Part shown: positions 33,889 to 40,526 of the stretch, in pieces
Numbering within the stretch: the stretch's first letter is position 1
How the letters are laid out: each line of letters opens with the position of its first letter
Source: Curtobacterium sp. L6-1
Lineage (GTDB): Bacteria > Actinomycetota > Actinomycetes > Actinomycetales > Microbacteriaceae
DNA length: 64,000 nt
Direction: 5' to 3'
NCBI RefSeq assembly: GCF_018885305.1
Contig: NZ_CP076544.1
Location: forward strand, 186,001-250,000
Position numbers and translations under genes: made by a program
Notes under the pieces: model-generated
What the model was told of the DNA's origin: nothing
The model's database searches: none
The model's input: only the letters and a program-made list of their open reading frames with translations

Positions 33889-34644
33889 ATGGACATCACC
33901 ACACGCACCGTCGCCGTCGTCGGCGGCACCTCCGGAATCGGCCTCGACCTCGCACGCCGCTTCCGCGACGCCGGCAGCACCGTCGTCGTCGGCGGGCGCC
34001 GGACCGACCTGTTCGACGGGCTCCGCGCCGAGGGACTCGGCACCGTCGAGGTCGACGTCGCCGACGGCGGCTCCGTCGGGCGGGCACGGGACGCCGTGCT
34101 CGAGGCGTACCCCGATCTCGACACCGTCGTCACCACGGCGGGCATCGGCTTCCCGGAGGACCTCCGCGACCCCGGCCACTTCGCCGACGCCGAGCGCACC
34201 ATCGACGTCAACGTGCTCGGCACCATCCGGGTCGTCGACGCGTTCACGCCGCACCTGCTCGCGCGGGGGAGCGGGACGATCGTGACCGTCAGCTCGGGGA
34301 TCGGGTTCCTGCCGTTCCCGCTCATGGCCTCGTACGCGGCATCGAAGGCCGCGGTGCACTCCTACAGCGAGGCGCTCCGTGCACAGCTGGCCGGCACCGG
34401 TGTCGACGTGGCCGAACTCGTCCCGCCCGCGGTGGCGACGACCATGGGCGACAGCAACCCGCACGCGCTCCCGCTCGACGCCTTCGGCGCCGAGGTCATG
34501 GACCTGCTTGCTCAGGAACCGACCCCGCGCGAGGTCCTCGTGCAGGGCGTGCGCATGCACCGCTGGGCGGAGCGCGACGGCACCTACGACGAGCTCGTGG
34601 CGCAGCGGTCGGCCGCGCTCGCGATGCTGCCGGGGCGGGCGTGA
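33889..34644 (+). CDS. SDR family NAD(P)-dependent oxidoreductase, DltE-like (copy 2)
   Basis: A 251-residue short-chain dehydrogenase clearly paralogous to the one at 8840-9580. Shared blocks include the MDxTT start, AGSTVVVGGRR, VQVDVAD/VEVDVAD, DLRDP, GTIRxxDAFxPHLL, TVSSG, ELxPPAVAT, PLDAF and RWAERDGT. Cofactor loop GGTSGIGLDL; catalytic Ser in TVSSGIGF and Tyr/Lys in YAASKAAVHSY. It begins 87 bases after tRNA-Ser and is followed by an XRE regulator on the same strand. Substrate unknown. Confidence 0.86.
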   Translation: MDITTRTVAVVGGTSGIGLDLARRFRDAGSTVVVGGRRTDLFDGLRAEGLGTVEVDVADGGSVGRARDAVLEAYPDLDTVVTTAGIGFPEDLRDPGHFADAERTIDVNVLGTIRVVDAFTPHLLARGSGTIVTVSSGIGFLPFPLMASYAASKAAVHSYSEALRAQLAGTGVDVAELVPPAVATTMGDSNPHALPLDAFGAEVMDLLAQEPTPREVLVQGVRMHRWAERDGTYDELVAQRSAALAMLPGRA

Positions 34645-34714
34645 GCCTCGTGCAGTGGGACGCGCTCCGCGCCGTCGACCGGATGCGGTGCGCCGCGCCT
34701 CCCGGGAGTCCCCG

Positions 34715-35551
34715 GTGAGCGAGCCGCGCGACCCCGCCGCCGACCGCCTCGGCGCCTACCTGCAGGCGCGCCGGGCGCTCGTCACGCCGGCGCAGGCCGG
34801 GATCCCGCCCGGCGGTGTCCGGCGCGTGCCGGGCCTCCGCCGCGAGGAGGTCGCGATGCTCGCCGGCGTCAGCACCGACTACTACCTCCGGCTCGAACGG
34901 GGGCGCGACACGCACCCGTCCGCGCAGGTCCTCGACGCGCTGGCCCGGGTGCTCCTGCTCGACGACGTCGAACAGGAGCACCTGCGGCACCTGGCCGAGC
35001 CCGGGCGTCGTCGTCGTCCGAAGCGCAGCGCCGAACGCGTGCCGGCGCGGCTGCACCACCTGCTGGCGTCCGTCGGGGTCCCGGCGTTCATCGAGGGGCG
35101 TGCCTTCGACGTCCTGGCGGCGAACGAGCTGGCCACCGCGTTCTCACCTCGGCTGCGGGTCGGCGAGAACCGTCTGCGGTCCCTGCTGCTCGACCCCGAG
35201 GAGCGGGCGTTCCACCGCGACTGGGAGCGAGCGGTGGCGGGCTTCGTCGGCGCCTTCCGACGGTCGGTCGCCGACGACGTGCAGGACCAGCGCGTCGTCG
35301 AACTGGTCGGCGAGCTGTCCCTGGCGAGCGGGCGCTTCCGGCAGCTGTGGGCGCGGCAGGACGTCCGCGCGCTCGAGGGTGGCTCCCTCGTCGTGGACCA
35401 CCCGGTCGTCGGCGAGCTGCACCTGCACCGCGAGAAGCTGCCGGTCGACGGGCTGCTCCTCGTCCTGTACCACGCCGAGACGGGCAGCGAGAGTGCCGAG
35501 CGGCTGGCCCTGCTCGCCTCGCTCGCGCACGGCACCCGCTCGGGGGCGTGA
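34715..35551 (+). CDS. XRE family regulator with MmyB-like ligand-binding domain (copy 2)
   Basis: A 278-residue regulator with the same plan as the protein at 9682: a helix-turn-helix at residues 10-78 (LGAYLQARRALV, RRVPGLRREEVAMLAG, STDYYLRLERGR) and then an MmyB-like domain (FDVLAANELATAF, VGENRLRSLLLDPEERAFH, LASGRFRQLWARQDVR). The GTG start lies 70 bases after the SDR stop, preceded by a GGGAG-containing palindrome (CTCCCGGGAG, 34698-34707). Probably co-expressed with and controlling SDR copy 2. Confidence 0.87.
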   Translation: MSEPRDPAADRLGAYLQARRALVTPAQAGIPPGGVRRVPGLRREEVAMLAGVSTDYYLRLERGRDTHPSAQVLDALARVLLLDDVEQEHLRHLAEPGRRRRPKRSAERVPARLHHLLASVGVPAFIEGRAFDVLAANELATAFSPRLRVGENRLRSLLLDPEERAFHRDWERAVAGFVGAFRRSVADDVQDQRVVELVGELSLASGRFRQLWARQDVRALEGGSLVVDHPVVGELHLHREKLPVDGLLLVLYHAETGSESAERLALLASLAHGTRSGA

Positions 35552-35570
35552 GGAGCAGCCGCGTCCGCGC

Positions 35571-35576
35571 TACGGT
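35571..35576 (+). promoter_or_regulatory. Candidate -10 box for the second tetR gene
   Basis: TACGGT, placing transcription start at about 35583, directly before the inverted repeat at 35586-35609. Confidence 0.4.
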
Positions 35577-35585
35577 GGTCGGCGG

Positions 35586-35609
35586 CGTGGACCGTCCGTT
35601 CTGTCCACG
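35586..35609. promoter_or_regulatory. Candidate autoregulatory operator, 7-10-7 inverted repeat
   Basis: CGTGGAC and GTCCACG flank 10 bases, between the predicted transcription start and the TetR start codon. Size and position suit binding by the TetR encoded at 35643; this is inference. Confidence 0.45.
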
Positions 35610-35642
35610 TCCAGGACCAGGAACCGCGGGGGAACGCAGACG

Positions 35643-36290
35643 ATGAGCACGACGACGTCGATGTCCAGTCGGGGGACGGACCGCCGGGGTGCGATCCTCG
35701 AGGCCGCCGCCGTCGAGTTCGACGAGCGGGGCTTCGGTGCGGCGAGCATCGCCGGCATCGCCAAGACCGCCGAGGTCAGCCAGGGCGCGCTGCACTTCCA
35801 CTTCCGCACGAAGCAGGCCATCGCGCTCGGGGTCATCGACGAGCAGAACGCCCGGACGTTCGCCGCGGTGACCTTCGACGACGCCTCGCCCCTCGGCGGG
35901 CTCGTCCAGGCGTCGCGGACCATCGCCGGACTGCTGCTCGACGACCCGGTCGTGCGCGCCGGCATCCGGCTGTCGCTCGAGAACCGCGTGTTCTCCGGCG
36001 CGACCTCGGCCTTCTACGACCAGTGGGTGGCGAGCGTCGTCGACGTCTTCCGGCTCGCGGTCGCCGCCGGTGAGGTGGACACGACGATCAGCGCGGAGGC
36101 ACTGGGCGCCACCGTCGTGCCGTGGTTCACCGGCGTGCAGCTCGTGTCGGACGTGCGCGCCGCGCGGGCGGACCTGCTGCCGGCGGTCGGGACGATGTGG
36201 CGGGTCCTCGCCCACGCCTGCGTCGTGCCGGCGCACCGCGACCGGCTGCTGGCGGTCGTCGACCGCACGTTCGCCTGCCCGACGGCCTGA
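35643..36290 (+). CDS. TetR family regulator resembling gamma-butyrolactone receptors (ScbR/ArpA type)
   Basis: A 215-residue repressor. The helix-turn-helix spans residues 12-60: RGAILEAAAVEFDERGFGAASIAGI, then AEVSQGALHFHFRTKQAIALGVIDEQ. The FHF/YFHF turn followed by K-x-x-A-x-G-V is typical of the ScbR/ArpA/BarA butyrolactone-receptor group rather than of drug-pump TetRs. The C-terminal domain is about 150 residues (VRAGIRLSLENRVF, VVPWFTGVQLVSD). No butyrolactone synthase (AfsA) is in the window, so ligand and targets are unknown. A candidate operator lies in its leader. Confidence 0.82.
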   Translation: MSTTTSMSSRGTDRRGAILEAAAVEFDERGFGAASIAGIAKTAEVSQGALHFHFRTKQAIALGVIDEQNARTFAAVTFDDASPLGGLVQASRTIAGLLLDDPVVRAGIRLSLENRVFSGATSAFYDQWVASVVDVFRLAVAAGEVDTTISAEALGATVVPWFTGVQLVSDVRAARADLLPAVGTMWRVLAHACVVPAHRDRLLAVVDRTFACPTA

Positions 36291-36294
36291 GGGC

Positions 36295-36326
36295 CTGGCC
36301 GCTGGCCGCTGGCCGCTGGCCGCTGG
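36295..36326. repeat. 7-bp tandem repeat (GCTGGCC)
   Basis: About four copies directly after the tetR stop codon; no other feature recognised. Confidence 0.7.
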
Positions 36327-36353
36327 ACACCGGGGGTGCTCCCGCGACCACGA

Positions 36354-36395
36354 AGGAGGCCCGGACCGGCCCCGGTGGGCTGGTCCGGGCCTCCT
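36354..36395. terminator. 14-bp perfect hairpin between convergent genes
   Basis: Arms AGGAGGCCCGGACC and GGTCCGGGCCTCCT with a 14-base loop, between the tetR gene at 35643 and the AI-2E-family permease. It serves either strand and is compositionally related to the window's repeat family. Confidence 0.65.
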
Positions 36396-36414
36396 GTCCG
36401 GTGTGGTGGCGGCG

Positions 36415-37671
36415 TCAGCCGGCCTTGGCAGCCTGCTTCGCGCGGGCCTTCTCGGCCTTCTCGCGGCGCTCGACGCGGGCCTTCTGCGCCTTCTCGCGAC
36501 GCTTCGCGCGCTTGTTCGCGCGCTCGTGGTCCTCGACGTCCTCGGAGCGCTTCTGGCGCCACGGCTGCGCGGCCAGGTCCGGGCCGTCCCAGACCTTGAT
36601 CGCACCCCAGGCGGCGGCCAGGAGGGGCACCGAGATGATGGCACCGGTGATGCCGGCGAGGACCGTGCCGGCGGTCAGGCCGATCAGGATGACCAGGCCG
36701 TGCAGGCGCAGGGTCTTGCCCATCAGGACCGGCTGCAGGAAGTTGCCCTCGAGCTGGTTGACGAGCACGACGATGCCGACGACGATCAGCGCCGGGACCG
36801 GACCGAGCGCGACGAGGGCCACCAGGGCGGCGAGGATGCCGGCCGCGGTGGCACCGACGATCGGGATGAACGCCGTGATGAACACGACGACGGCCAGGGG
36901 GAGGGCGAGCGGGACGCCGACGATCGCGATGCCGACGCCGATGCCGATCGCGTCGACCGCCGCGACGGTGGCGGTGCCGCGGACGTAGCCGCCGAGGGTC
37001 GAGACGACGCGGTCACCGACACGACGGGCGCGGTCGTACGAGGCGCCGGTGAAGGGGCGGAGCAGGAACTCCCAGATGCGGGGCCCGTCCTTGAGGAAGA
37101 AGAACAGCACCACGATCATCAGCACGAGGCCGGTGAGGAAGTTCGCGGTGGCCGAGGCGCCGGCGAGGGCGCCCGAGCCGAACTGGGCGCTCGTGACGAA
37201 GTCGGTGGCCGTCTTCACCGCGTCGTCGACTTGCGAGTCGGAGATCGAGAACGGCAGGGTCGTCGCGAACTCCTGCAGCTGCTGGAAGCCCTGCACGGCG
37301 GACTTCTGCAGGCTCGACCACTGGTTCTCGACGGCGACGACGATGAGGTACCCGACGAGGCCCAGGACGACGAGGACGCCGAGCAGCACCGTCAGCGTCG
37401 CGAGGACCGAGGGGACGCGGTGCCGGCGGAGCCAGGACACCACGGGGTGCATGGCCGACGCGATGATGAGCGCCAGGAGCACCGGGATCGTGACGACGCT
37501 GAGCACCTGGCTGGCGTAGATGATGCCCGCCAGGATGACGATGATGATGATGACCTGGAGGCACCGGGTCGCGAGCTTGCCGAACGAGTCCGACCACACC
37601 GCCCGCACACCGGTCACCTGCTCCGACGGGGGAGACGCGGGCGGGGGCGGGGTGGAGCGGGAGAACGGCAT
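36415..37671 (-). CDS. AI-2E family transporter (UPF0118)
   Basis: A 418-residue polytopic membrane protein of the AI-2 exporter family, whose members export AI-2 or act as Na+/H+ antiporters. About eight helices are visible. The family features VENQWSSLQKSAVQGFQQL (periplasmic amphipathic segment), FFFLKDGPRIW, VGATAAGILAALVALVALG and NQLEGNFLQPVLMGKTLRLH are present. The last 45 residues are a highly charged Lys/Arg/Glu-rich cytoplasmic tail (ERREKAEKARAKQAAKAG). The ATG follows TAGCGT by 7 bases. There is no luxS here, so the substrate is open. Confidence 0.9.
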   Translation of the reverse strand: MPFSRSTPPPPASPPSEQVTGVRAVWSDSFGKLATRCLQVIIIIVILAGIIYASQVLSVVTIPVLLALIIASAMHPVVSWLRRHRVPSVLATLTVLLGVLVVLGLVGYLIVVAVENQWSSLQKSAVQGFQQLQEFATTLPFSISDSQVDDAVKTATDFVTSAQFGSGALAGASATANFLTGLVLMIVVLFFFLKDGPRIWEFLLRPFTGASYDRARRVGDRVVSTLGGYVRGTATVAAVDAIGIGVGIAIVGVPLALPLAVVVFITAFIPIVGATAAGILAALVALVALGPVPALIVVGIVVLVNQLEGNFLQPVLMGKTLRLHGLVILIGLTAGTVLAGITGAIISVPLLAAAWGAIKVWDGPDLAAQPWRQKRSEDVEDHERANKRAKRREKAQKARVERREKAEKARAKQAAKAG

Positions 37672-37678
37672 GCCGCCG

Positions 37679-37684
37679 ACGCTA
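37679..37684 (-). promoter_or_regulatory. -10 box, leaderless promoter of the AI-2E-family gene
   Basis: TAGCGT on the minus strand, 7 bases before the ATG at 37671. Confidence 0.55.
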
Positions 37685-37728
37685 CAGACGCGCGGGTGCG
37701 TGCGCCGGGATCGAGCGGGATGCGCGGG

Positions 37729-38169
37729 TCAGGCGTCGGCGGGAGTCGCGTCGAGGTCGCGGTCCCGGAACCACTTGAGCAGCCAGGCGGCACTCGTCCG
37801 GTCGAAGGACCGCGGGAAGTCCAGCGTGCCGGAGAGGAACGGGCTGAACCCCTCCTCGGCCGCGATGTCCGCGTCGTCGAGTCCGCGGTACGCCATCGAC
37901 CAGCCGTCGAAGCGCCGACGGTCGATGTCCTCGCGGATGAGGGACCGGACCGTGTGGTGGCGCGGGTCACGCTCGATCGCCGCGAACCGGTCGTCGACGC
38001 TCCACGCCGGCCCCTCGAGCAGCTGCATGAACCGGCCGCCCTTGACGACGAGCAGGCCGGAGACCCCGAGCGCCTCGTTGCGCAGTCGGGCCGCCGCGAG
38101 CATCTCCGTGAGCTCGTCCTCGCTGAACTCGTGCGTCGCGACGCTCATGTAGACGATGGAGACCAGCAC
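37729..38169 (-). CDS. BLUF-domain blue-light photoreceptor, stand-alone
   Basis: A 146-residue protein that is essentially one BLUF domain, an FAD-binding blue-light sensor. The key residues are present: the photoactive Tyr in SIVYMS (residue 7), the Asn in RLRNEALGVSGLLV (residue 31) and the Gln in GRFMQLLEGP (residue 49). Beta-4 and the C-terminal helices (WSMAYRGLDD, LLKWFRDRD) follow. There is no output domain, so it must signal through a partner. I chose the GTG at 38167-38169 because BLUF proteins start two to four residues before this strand; there is no clear ribosome-binding site. It diverges from the phosphomutase at 38251. Confidence 0.85.
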   Translation of the reverse strand: MLVSIVYMSVATHEFSEDELTEMLAAARLRNEALGVSGLLVVKGGRFMQLLEGPAWSVDDRFAAIERDPRHHTVRSLIREDIDRRRFDGWSMAYRGLDDADIAAEEGFSPFLSGTLDFPRSFDRTSAAWLLKWFRDRDLDATPADA

Positions 38170-38237
38170 CAGGGCATCTTCGCCTGCACCAGGCCCCCGG
38201 CACAATCGTGTCCGCGATTCGCACCGCGACCCGCGCC

Positions 38238-38243
38238 TAGGAT
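38238..38243 (+). promoter_or_regulatory. -10 box, leaderless promoter of the phosphomutase trio
   Basis: TAGGAT, then 7 bases, then the ATG at 38251. Confidence 0.6.
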
Positions 38244-38250
38244 CGTCGGC

Positions 38251-38967
38251 ATGGCGACCGTCCTCCTCGTCCGGCACGGACGCACCACCGCGAACGCGAC
38301 GGGGCTCCTCGCGGGCCGCACCGCCGGCGTCGCGCTCGACTCCGTCGGCAAACGCCAGGCCGCCGCGACCGCCGAACGCATCGCCGCGGTACCGCTCGCC
38401 GCGGTCGTGTCGAGCCCGCTCGAGCGCTGCCGGCAGACCGCACGCGCCGTCACCGCCTTCCAGTCGGGCGAACCGCAGCAGTTCGTCGAGCGCGGCATCA
38501 TCGAGGCGGACTACGGCGACTGGCAGAACCGGAAGATCAGCGACCTCGCCCGCGAGCCGCTCTGGCGCGTGGTGCAGACGAACCCGAGCGCCGTGGTGTT
38601 CCCCGGCGGCGAGTCGATGCAGACCATGCAGTCCCGCGCGGTCGCCGCGATCCGACGACTCGACGCGCAGATCGAGGCCGAACACGGCGCCCACGCGGTC
38701 TGGGTCGCGGTCAGCCACGGCGACATCATCAAGTCCGTCCTGGCCGACGCGCTCGGCATGCACCTCGACCTGTTCCAGCGCATCTCGGTCGGTCCGGCCT
38801 CGGTGTCGATCGTCCGGTACGGCGAACAGCGCCCGGAGGTCGTCGCGACGAACACCGAGTCCGGCGACCTGTCGTGGCTCGCCCGCGCTGCTGCGCCGAC
38901 GGGCGACGCACCGATCGGCGGAGGCGCCGGGCACGACCCCGCCGAGCCGGGGACCGCCACTCCCTGA
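38251..38967 (+). CDS. Histidine phosphatase / probable phosphomutase, MSMEG_4193 family
   Basis: A 238-residue member of the histidine phosphatase superfamily. The catalytic RHG motif is LLVRHGRTTANATG (His about residue 9), the second active-site region is SSPLERCRQTA, the acidic residue is in IEADYGDWQNRKISDL, and the late His is in VAVSHGDIIKSVLADAL. It is the first of the conserved actinobacterial trio with DUF3090 (39001) and SCO1664 (39525). As I recall, these families were defined by this three-gene association. The substrate is unknown. Confidence 0.9.
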   Translation: MATVLLVRHGRTTANATGLLAGRTAGVALDSVGKRQAAATAERIAAVPLAAVVSSPLERCRQTARAVTAFQSGEPQQFVERGIIEADYGDWQNRKISDLAREPLWRVVQTNPSAVVFPGGESMQTMQSRAVAAIRRLDAQIEAEHGAHAVWVAVSHGDIIKSVLADALGMHLDLFQRISVGPASVSIVRYGEQRPEVVATNTESGDLSWLARAAAPTGDAPIGGGAGHDPAEPGTATP

Positions 38968-38988
38968 ACGGACGGAGGCGGGCGCTCC

Positions 38989-38994
38989 TACAAT
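38989..38994 (+). promoter_or_regulatory. -10 box, leaderless DUF3090 promoter
   Basis: TACAAT, then 6 bases, then the ATG at 39001. The second trio gene therefore also has its own promoter. Confidence 0.6.
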
Positions 38995-39000
38995 GCGGGT

Positions 39001-39528
39001 ATGCCCACCATCGTCCACGGCTTCGACTGGCCGGACAGACTCGTCGTCGGCACGATCGGGCGCCCGGGTGAGCGGTCGTTCTACATCCAGGCCCGTGACG
39101 GCCGCCGCGTCGTCAGCGTCGCGATCGAGAAGGAACAGTCCGCCGTCCTCGCCGACAAGATCGACGAGCTCCTCGACGAGGTCGCCACCGTCGAGGACAA
39201 CCGCTTCAGCGTCCCGGACACCGCGCCCTCCGAGCTCCGCGACGGCGACCCGCTCGACCAGCCCGTCGAGCCCGAGTTCCGCGCCGGGGCACTGAGCCTC
39301 GGCTTCGACCCCGCCACCGCGCAGGTCGTCATCGAGGCGTACCCGATCGACGACGACATCGAGGTCGTCTCCGAGGGCGAGGGCGACGACGTCGAGGCGG
39401 TCGTCGAACTGTCCGAGCCGAGCGAACTCCTGCAGGTCAAGATCCCGGTCGGCAGCGCCCGGGCCTTCGTCGAGCGCACGCGGGAGGTCGTCGCCGCCGG
39501 CCGCCCGAACCCGCCCGAGCTCGGATGA
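39001..39528 (+). CDS. DUF3090 family protein, function unknown
   Basis: A 175-residue soluble, acidic protein of the actinobacterial DUF3090 family. It starts TIVHGFDWPDRLVVGTIGRPGERSF-like and continues with QARDGRRVVSVAIEKEQ, VLADKIDELLDEV, FRAGALSLGFDP, a Glu/Asp-rich stretch (EVVSEGEGDDVEAVVEL) and VKIPVGSARAFVERTREVV. The family has no biochemical function that I know. It is always seen with the MSMEG_4193 and SCO1664 families, as here. Its stop overlaps the start of the SCO1664 gene (ATGA). Confidence 0.9.
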   Translation: MPTIVHGFDWPDRLVVGTIGRPGERSFYIQARDGRRVVSVAIEKEQSAVLADKIDELLDEVATVEDNRFSVPDTAPSELRDGDPLDQPVEPEFRAGALSLGFDPATAQVVIEAYPIDDDIEVVSEGEGDDVEAVVELSEPSELLQVKIPVGSARAFVERTREVVAAGRPNPPELG

Positions 39529-40355
39529 CCGTGCAGCGCGGGGACGGCGGCGGGACGGGTGGCCTCGACGCCGCCAGCCCCTCCGTGCCGAGCGCGCCCG
39601 GCGAACTCCGGATCACCGGACGCATCCGCGAGGCCTCGAACGCGACCTTCCTCGCCCGGCTCGACGGCGAGAACGTCGTCTACAAGCCGATCGAGGGCGA
39701 GAAGCCGCTGTGGGACTTCCCGGACGGCACGCTGGCCGGTCGCGAGGTCGCCGCCTACCTGGTCTCCGAGACCCTCGGGTGGAACGTCGTCCCGCCGACC
39801 TGGATGGGCGACGGTCCCTTCGGCCCCGGCATGGTCCAGCGGTGGCAGGACATCGACCCCGAGCAGGACGCCGTCGACCTGGTCCCCGCCGAGGAGGCCG
39901 CCGTCGCGGTCGCCGCGGGCACCGTCCGCGAGGTGCTCGACGCCGTCGACGAGAACGACCAGGCGGTGACGCTCGTGCACGAGGACACCGCGGTCCTGCG
40001 CCGGATGGCCGTCTTCGACGTCGTCACGAACAACGCGGACCGCAAGGGCGGACACGTGCTCGCCATGCCGGACGGGCACCGCTTCGGAGTCGACCACGGC
40101 CTGACCTTCCACGTCGAGCACAAGCTCCGCACCGTCCTGTGGGGCTGGATCGGCGAGCCGCTCACCGAGGACGAGGTCGAGGGCCTGCAGCGGCTGTCGG
40201 AGGCGCTGCGCGGCGAGCTCGGCGAGACGCTGCGGGAGCACCTGAGCGGCGAGGAGCTGTCCGCGCTCCGCGGGCGGTGTGCGGCGCTCGCCGCGGTGCG
40301 GGCCTTCCCGCCGCCGGACGGCTACGGACCGGCCGTGCCGTGGCCGGTGTTCTGA
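39525..40355 (+). CDS. SCO1664 family protein (PI3/4-kinase-like)
   Basis: A 276-residue protein, third of the conserved trio. It resembles a minimal phosphoinositide-kinase-type fold: TFLARLDGENVVYKPIEGEKPLWD supplies the nucleotide-binding lysine region. VFDVVTNNADRKGGHVL is like the catalytic loop and FGVDHGLTFH like the metal-binding loop. ATP binding and phosphotransfer are inferred from these motifs. In many actinobacteria mshC (mycothiol synthesis) follows the trio; here the next gene is a VWA protein, on the other strand. Confidence 0.88.
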   Translation: MTVQRGDGGGTGGLDAASPSVPSAPGELRITGRIREASNATFLARLDGENVVYKPIEGEKPLWDFPDGTLAGREVAAYLVSETLGWNVVPPTWMGDGPFGPGMVQRWQDIDPEQDAVDLVPAEEAAVAVAAGTVREVLDAVDENDQAVTLVHEDTAVLRRMAVFDVVTNNADRKGGHVLAMPDGHRFGVDHGLTFHVEHKLRTVLWGWIGEPLTEDEVEGLQRLSEALRGELGETLREHLSGEELSALRGRCAALAAVRAFPPPDGYGPAVPWPVF

Positions 40356-40526
40356 CGCCGACGCTTCCGCGCTGACGCCGATGCGTCGACGCCGATGCGT
40401 TGACGCCGTCGCGTTGACGCTGGCACCGACGCTCCCGCGCCGACGTCATCGTCCGTGGGCGTCGCCGTCGGCGGCCGCGGGCGCCGCGGGCGCCGCGGGC
40501 GCCGACGGCGCCGTGGGCGCCGCGGG
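40356..40526. repeat. Degenerate short tandem repeats between convergent genes
   Basis: Bases 40356-40450 hold about six imperfect copies of a unit like TGACGCCGATGCG. Bases 40471-40526 hold imperfect 9-base GGGCGCCGC copies. No gene is visible. The second block could fold into many alternative hairpins and may serve as a terminator for both strands. Confidence 0.7.

Noticed and set aside
33717..36300. A genomic island inserted at tRNA-Ser(UGA), carrying SDR copy 2, XRE and TetR.
   Set aside because: There is no integrase, and I could not find a repeated copy of the tRNA 3' end downstream. Base composition looks like the surroundings.
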